From positions 1-8,630 of the forward strand of contig RFZH01000092.1 in the NCBI GenBank assembly GCA_009920815.1: a stretch of 8,630 nt of DNA, given 5' to 3'. A program made the position numbers and the translations under genes. Below the pieces are notes generated by a model, which ran no database searches, was not told the DNA's origin, and saw only the letters and a list, made by a program, of their open reading frames with translations. Source of the stretch: Paracoccaceae bacterium. GTDB lineage: Bacteria; Pseudomonadota; Alphaproteobacteria; Rhodobacterales; Rhodobacteraceae. Of the stretch, positions 5,934 through 8,630 are shown piece by piece (position 1 is the first letter of the stretch; each line of letters starts with the position of its first letter).

Positions 5934-6767
5934 TTAACTGTTGCCGGTGCCTGAAAATAATCCTGCATCGGCCGCAGCGCGGCGAATGGCGTTTGATTTG
6001 TGGACGCATTCCATATATTCGGATTGTGGATCGCTGTCAGCGACGATGCCTGCGCCGGCTTGGATATACAGTTTTTCGTCCTTAAGGATCGCGGTACGCA
6101 GAGCAATACACATGTCCATGTCTCCGCCTGCGCTAAAATACCCGACGCCACCTGCATAGACACCACGTTTTTCGGGTTCGATTTCGTCGATGATTTCCAT
6201 CGCGCGGACTTTTGGCGCACCTGATACGGTACCTGCGGGCATACCTGCAAAAAATGCCGAAAGCGCATCTTGGTCATCGGCCAATTCACCAATCACGTTT
6301 GAGACGATGTGCATCACGTGGCTATAGCGTTCGACGATGAATTCTTCGGTCGGTTTCACAGTGCCAATTTTGGACACACGGCCCGCATCATTGCGGCCCA
6401 GATCCAATAACATAAGGTGTTCGGCCAATTCTTTTTGATCGGCCAAAAGATCCAGTTCCAATGCCTTGTCTTGTTCAGGCGTCGCGCCACGCGGGCGGGT
6501 ACCGGCGATGGGGCGCACAGTGACCTGATTGCCAAACACGCGGACCAAGATTTCGGGGCTGGCGCCGATCACCTGAAACGTGCCGAAATTGAAATAGAAC
6601 ATGAACGGCGATGGGTTCGTGCGCCGCAGTGACCTATACAGCGAAAAGGGCGGTAGTTTGAATTCTTGTGTCCATCGCTGTGATAGAACGACCTGAAAAA
6701 TATCACCTGCGGCGATATAATCTTTGGCCTTTGCCACCGCGTCCAAGAAACCTTGGTGGGTAATCAC
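5934..6767 (-). CDS. trpE: Anthranilate synthase component I, C-terminal catalytic part of a split trpE
   Basis: This is the chorismate-binding catalytic domain of TrpE, which makes anthranilate from chorismate using ammonia from TrpG. Motifs in order are KDYIAAGDIFQVVLSQRW (15-32), PSPFMFYF (52-59), RPIAGTRPRG (85-94), LLADQKELAEHLMLLDLGRND (107-127), PAGTVSGAPKVRAMEIIDE (177-195), RGVYAGGVGYF (201-211), TAILKD (225-230) and QAGAGIVADSDP (236-247). The catalytic domain looks intact down to TAA at 5936-5934. It is not an independent gene: the frame enters from upstream without a true start, and the GTG at 6767 lies inside the N-terminal half's coding sequence with no ribosome binding site. 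The authentic sequence begins near THQGF, and the linker that normally precedes it is missing. A translated product from the GTG would be unregulated by tryptophan, if it is made at all. Confidence 0.93.
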   Translation of the reverse strand: MITHQGFLDAVAKAKDYIAAGDIFQVVLSQRWTQEFKLPPFSLYRSLRRTNPSPFMFYFNFGTFQVIGASPEILVRVFGNQVTVRPIAGTRPRGATPEQDKALELDLLADQKELAEHLMLLDLGRNDAGRVSKIGTVKPTEEFIVERYSHVMHIVSNVIGELADDQDALSAFFAGMPAGTVSGAPKVRAMEIIDEIEPEKRGVYAGGVGYFSAGGDMDMCIALRTAILKDEKLYIQAGAGIVADSDPQSEYMECVHKSNAIRRAAADAGLFSGTGNS

Positions 6768-7371
6768 GCACAGCGTCCATCACCCGTTCCGCCGCCTGTG
6801 CATAGGCAGCGCGCGCAGAGATGGCCGCATCATACCAAACGGGCGCCACCAAAATTACTTCGCCTTTGGCACCGTCTAGAACCGCAACGACAGAGGGGCG
6901 CACAAACAACGCATCGGGCAATCCAATAGGATCAGGATTTACGTTTGGCAAATATTCGACATGACGAATGGTGTCATACCCCAAATACCCGAACACACCC
7001 GCTGCGGCCTGTGGCAAATCATGCGGAAGGTTGATGTGACTTTCGGCCAGCAAATCGCGGAACGCTTCAAGCGGTTTTTTGTCGATTGTAATGAACGCTT
7101 CGTCATCAAAACGTGCCATACGGTTGATCGACACGTGATTGCCTTCGGTTTTCCAGATCAAATCTGGTTTAATCCCAATAATGGAATAACGACCGCGAAT
7201 TTCTCCGCCCGTGACAGATTCCAGCATAAAGCTGTTTTTACGTGCGCCCGCCAATTTCATCATGATCGACACCGGCGTGTCCAGATCTGCCGCAAGGCGG
7301 GTATAAATCACCTGATTTTCGCCAGCATCATAAACTGTCGCAAAATCGGTAAATTCGGGAGTGATTGACAT
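6703..7371 (-). CDS. trpE: Anthranilate synthase component I, N-terminal regulatory part of a split trpE
   Basis: This 222-codon frame holds the TrpE N-terminal domain, which carries the tryptophan feedback site. It begins MSITPEFTDFATVYDAG, has SFMLES (47-52), the counterpart of the LLES feedback-inhibition motif, then GRYSIIGIKPD (60-70) and GVFGYLGYDTIRHVE (125-139). Authentic sequence runs to about VMDAVRD (197-203). The last 19 residues are out-of-frame reading of the catalytic half and end at a TGA near 6703. Joined end to end, the two halves span 1438 bases, about 479 codons with remainder one, against roughly 500 residues in relatives. A linker of about 20-30 codons seems lost and the frame disturbed. 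The ATG lies eight bases after the ppiD stop, with TAGGCG overlapping that stop as ribosome binding site, so it depends on ppiD transcription. Confidence 0.92.
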   Translation of the reverse strand: MSITPEFTDFATVYDAGENQVIYTRLAADLDTPVSIMMKLAGARKNSFMLESVTGGEIRGRYSIIGIKPDLIWKTEGNHVSINRMARFDDEAFITIDKKPLEAFRDLLAESHINLPHDLPQAAAGVFGYLGYDTIRHVEYLPNVNPDPIGLPDALFVRPSVVAVLDGAKGEVILVAPVWYDAAISARAAYAQAAERVMDAVRDYPPRFLGRGGKGQRLYRRR

Positions 7372-7379
7372 TTAATCGC

Positions 7380-8630
7380 CTATTGGAAATTTGCGTGAAC
7401 TGCGTTGATCGCCTGCTGGTTCAAGGAAATACCAGCTGATTGCTGAATTTGCGTCGCAAAGACATTGAACAGGTCGTCGGCCAAGCTTGCGCCAAATTGT
7501 TTTTCGATATTTGCCCGCAGTGCTTTTGTATCGTCGCTGTCACGGTCACCTTTGTTGATGGCGTCCAGTTGAACGATCACGGCATTGTCGTTTTGCATCA
7601 AAACGGTTTTGTCCCCAACAGATTGCTTGAACGCGGCGGCAAGAATCTCTGCGGTTGCCACAGCACCAACATCGGTACGTTTCAGATCGCGCAGCGATGT
7701 TGATGATCCTGCAACGGCACCGCTTGCAATTGCATCATTTGCAAAAGCCTCTAGCGCGGCGCGTGTTTGTGCAGTACGCCAATCCGCAGATACTTGATCC
7801 ATCACTTCGTCCAATGGCATCGGGGCAGGTGGTTCAATACCGTCCAAGCGTACGGAAAAAATACCGCCATCGTTTAGGGGTTCAACGGTTGGAAAATCAC
7901 CGTCTTGTACGGCCGACGCAACGGCGCGGAAATTAGGATAGCCTGCAACCTCGGCATCTGTGCCGTCATGATACATCAAGACATCGACACGCATTCCGAA
8001 TTCTTTTTCAAGATCTTCCAAGGTGGCACCCGCCGCCATTGCATCGTCAATTTCGGTTGATTTGGCATCAATCATGCGGCGCGCGGATTCTGTGGCCAAT
8101 TCATCGAATAATTGATCGCGTGCCTCATCAAAGGTGACAACATCGGCCACAAGAATTCCGTTCACCCGAAACAAAGCTGGGCCCAGATCGGTGTCAAACG
8201 GGCCGACGACTTGATCTAGATTAGCTGCAAAAACACCTGCACTTGCCTCACCCAATTCGGACATTGTAACATCGCCGATGTCGATGTCAGCCAGCGCAAG
8301 ACCACGATCGGCAACGACAGTTTCGAAATCGGTTGTGCCGGCGTCGATCTCGGCAAGCGTGGCGCGGGCTTGATCGGCATCCAAAAAGACAAGACGTTCG
8401 ACAAGACGACGCTCTGGTTGGTTGAATTCGTCGCGGCGTGCATCATAGGCGGCGCGCAATGCATCGTCGGGAAGGTCGACCTGGTCCAAAACCATATCAG
8501 GCGTCAAAATCGCATAGGTGATTTGCTTGCGCTCTGGCAAAGTATAGGTTGCAATATTGTCTTTGTAATAGGTCTCAAGCGCGGCAAGGTCGGGATCTGC
8601 GATTGTTTGCGTCAGATCGTCTGCGGTGAG
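7380..8630 (-). CDS. ppiD: PpiD-type peptidyl-prolyl isomerase/chaperone, C-terminal 416 residues
   Basis: This is the C-terminal part of a SurA/PpiD-family periplasmic folding factor; the frame is open to the window edge, so the N-terminal membrane anchor and first chaperone region lie outside. In the fragment, a segment with LPERKQITYAILTPDMV (31-47) is followed by a parvulin-like domain at about 75-160 (ERLVFLD, DFETVVADRG, GPFDTDLGPALFRV). About 255 residues follow, with two predicted helical regions and a final ISLNQQAINAVHANFQ. This tail length fits PpiD (about 620 residues, central parvulin domain) better than SurA. The parvulin domain lacks the usual SHIL histidine, so it may be a chaperone without isomerase activity, as reported for E. 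coli PpiD. It precedes trpE by eight bases and is probably cotranscribed with it, the usual order in Rhodobacterales. Confidence 0.82.
   Translation of the reverse strand, partial: LTADDLTQTIADPDLAALETYYKDNIATYTLPERKQITYAILTPDMVLDQVDLPDDALRAAYDARRDEFNQPERRLVERLVFLDADQARATLAEIDAGTTDFETVVADRGLALADIDIGDVTMSELGEASAGVFAANLDQVVGPFDTDLGPALFRVNGILVADVVTFDEARDQLFDELATESARRMIDAKSTEIDDAMAAGATLEDLEKEFGMRVDVLMYHDGTDAEVAGYPNFRAVASAVQDGDFPTVEPLNDGGIFSVRLDGIEPPAPMPLDEVMDQVSADWRTAQTRAALEAFANDAIASGAVAGSSTSLRDLKRTDVGAVATAEILAAAFKQSVGDKTVLMQNDNAVIVQLDAINKGDRDSDDTKALRANIEKQFGASLADDLFNVFATQIQQSAGISLNQQAINAVHANFQ

Noticed and set aside
5911..5936. Bidirectional terminator between the convergent small gene and trpE
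   Set aside because: Only a four-base AAGG/CCTT pairing with a short T run is present, too weak to call.
6703..6767. Programmed frameshift in trpE instead of a mutation
   Set aside because: No slippery heptamer or downstream stem was seen, trpE is not known for recoding, and the linker itself appears shortened, which frameshifting would not explain.

Overview
The window looks chromosomal and alphaproteobacterial, most likely from the Rhodobacterales (Roseobacter group). The evidence is protein wording throughout, the neighbourhood ppiD - trpE // trpG-trpD-trpC-moaC-moeA - lexA, and a direct-repeat SOS box of the alphaproteobacterial GTTC-N7-GTTC type. No mobile element, phage gene, CRISPR array, rRNA or tRNA was seen.

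Layout from the left. The start of lexA (1-125, minus, cut by the window edge) has its own SOS-box promoter at 158-186. A tightly packed minus-strand operon follows, transcribed trpG > trpD > trpC > moaC > moeA (4024 down to 195), with every junction overlapping by 1 or 4 bases. It mixes three tryptophan-biosynthesis steps with two molybdenum-cofactor steps. Upstream of trpG is a 143-base divergent region (4025-4167) with a perfect GC-rich inverted repeat, a competing hairpin and a small upstream ORF ending one base before the trpG start. A plus-strand gene (4168-5550) encodes a membrane-anchored, proline-rich protein with a degenerate divergent polysaccharide-deacetylase domain. A small frameshifted plus-strand gene follows (5586-5917). 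Converging on it from the right are ppiD (partial, 7380-8630) and trpE (5934-7371), both minus.

Function. TrpE+TrpG make anthranilate from chorismate and glutamine, TrpD adds phosphoribosyl, and TrpC closes the indole ring. TrpF, TrpB and TrpA are not in the window. MoaC and MoeA act at an early and a late step of molybdenum-cofactor synthesis. LexA represses the SOS regulon, and PpiD is a periplasmic, membrane-anchored folding factor.

The most notable signal is damage. moeA lacks about 70-80 codons just after its start, in frame, including the conserved SAMDGY region. trpE is split by a frameshift at about 6763, where an interdomain linker also seems to be missing. The small gene at 5586-5917 becomes one frame if a single A is added to an A5 run. 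Three lesions in 8.6 kb mean either real gene decay or assembly/consensus error, and the sequence alone cannot decide. I found no convincing undescribed system; the most unusual intact elements are the trpG leader and the deacetylase-like protein that has lost its catalytic residues.
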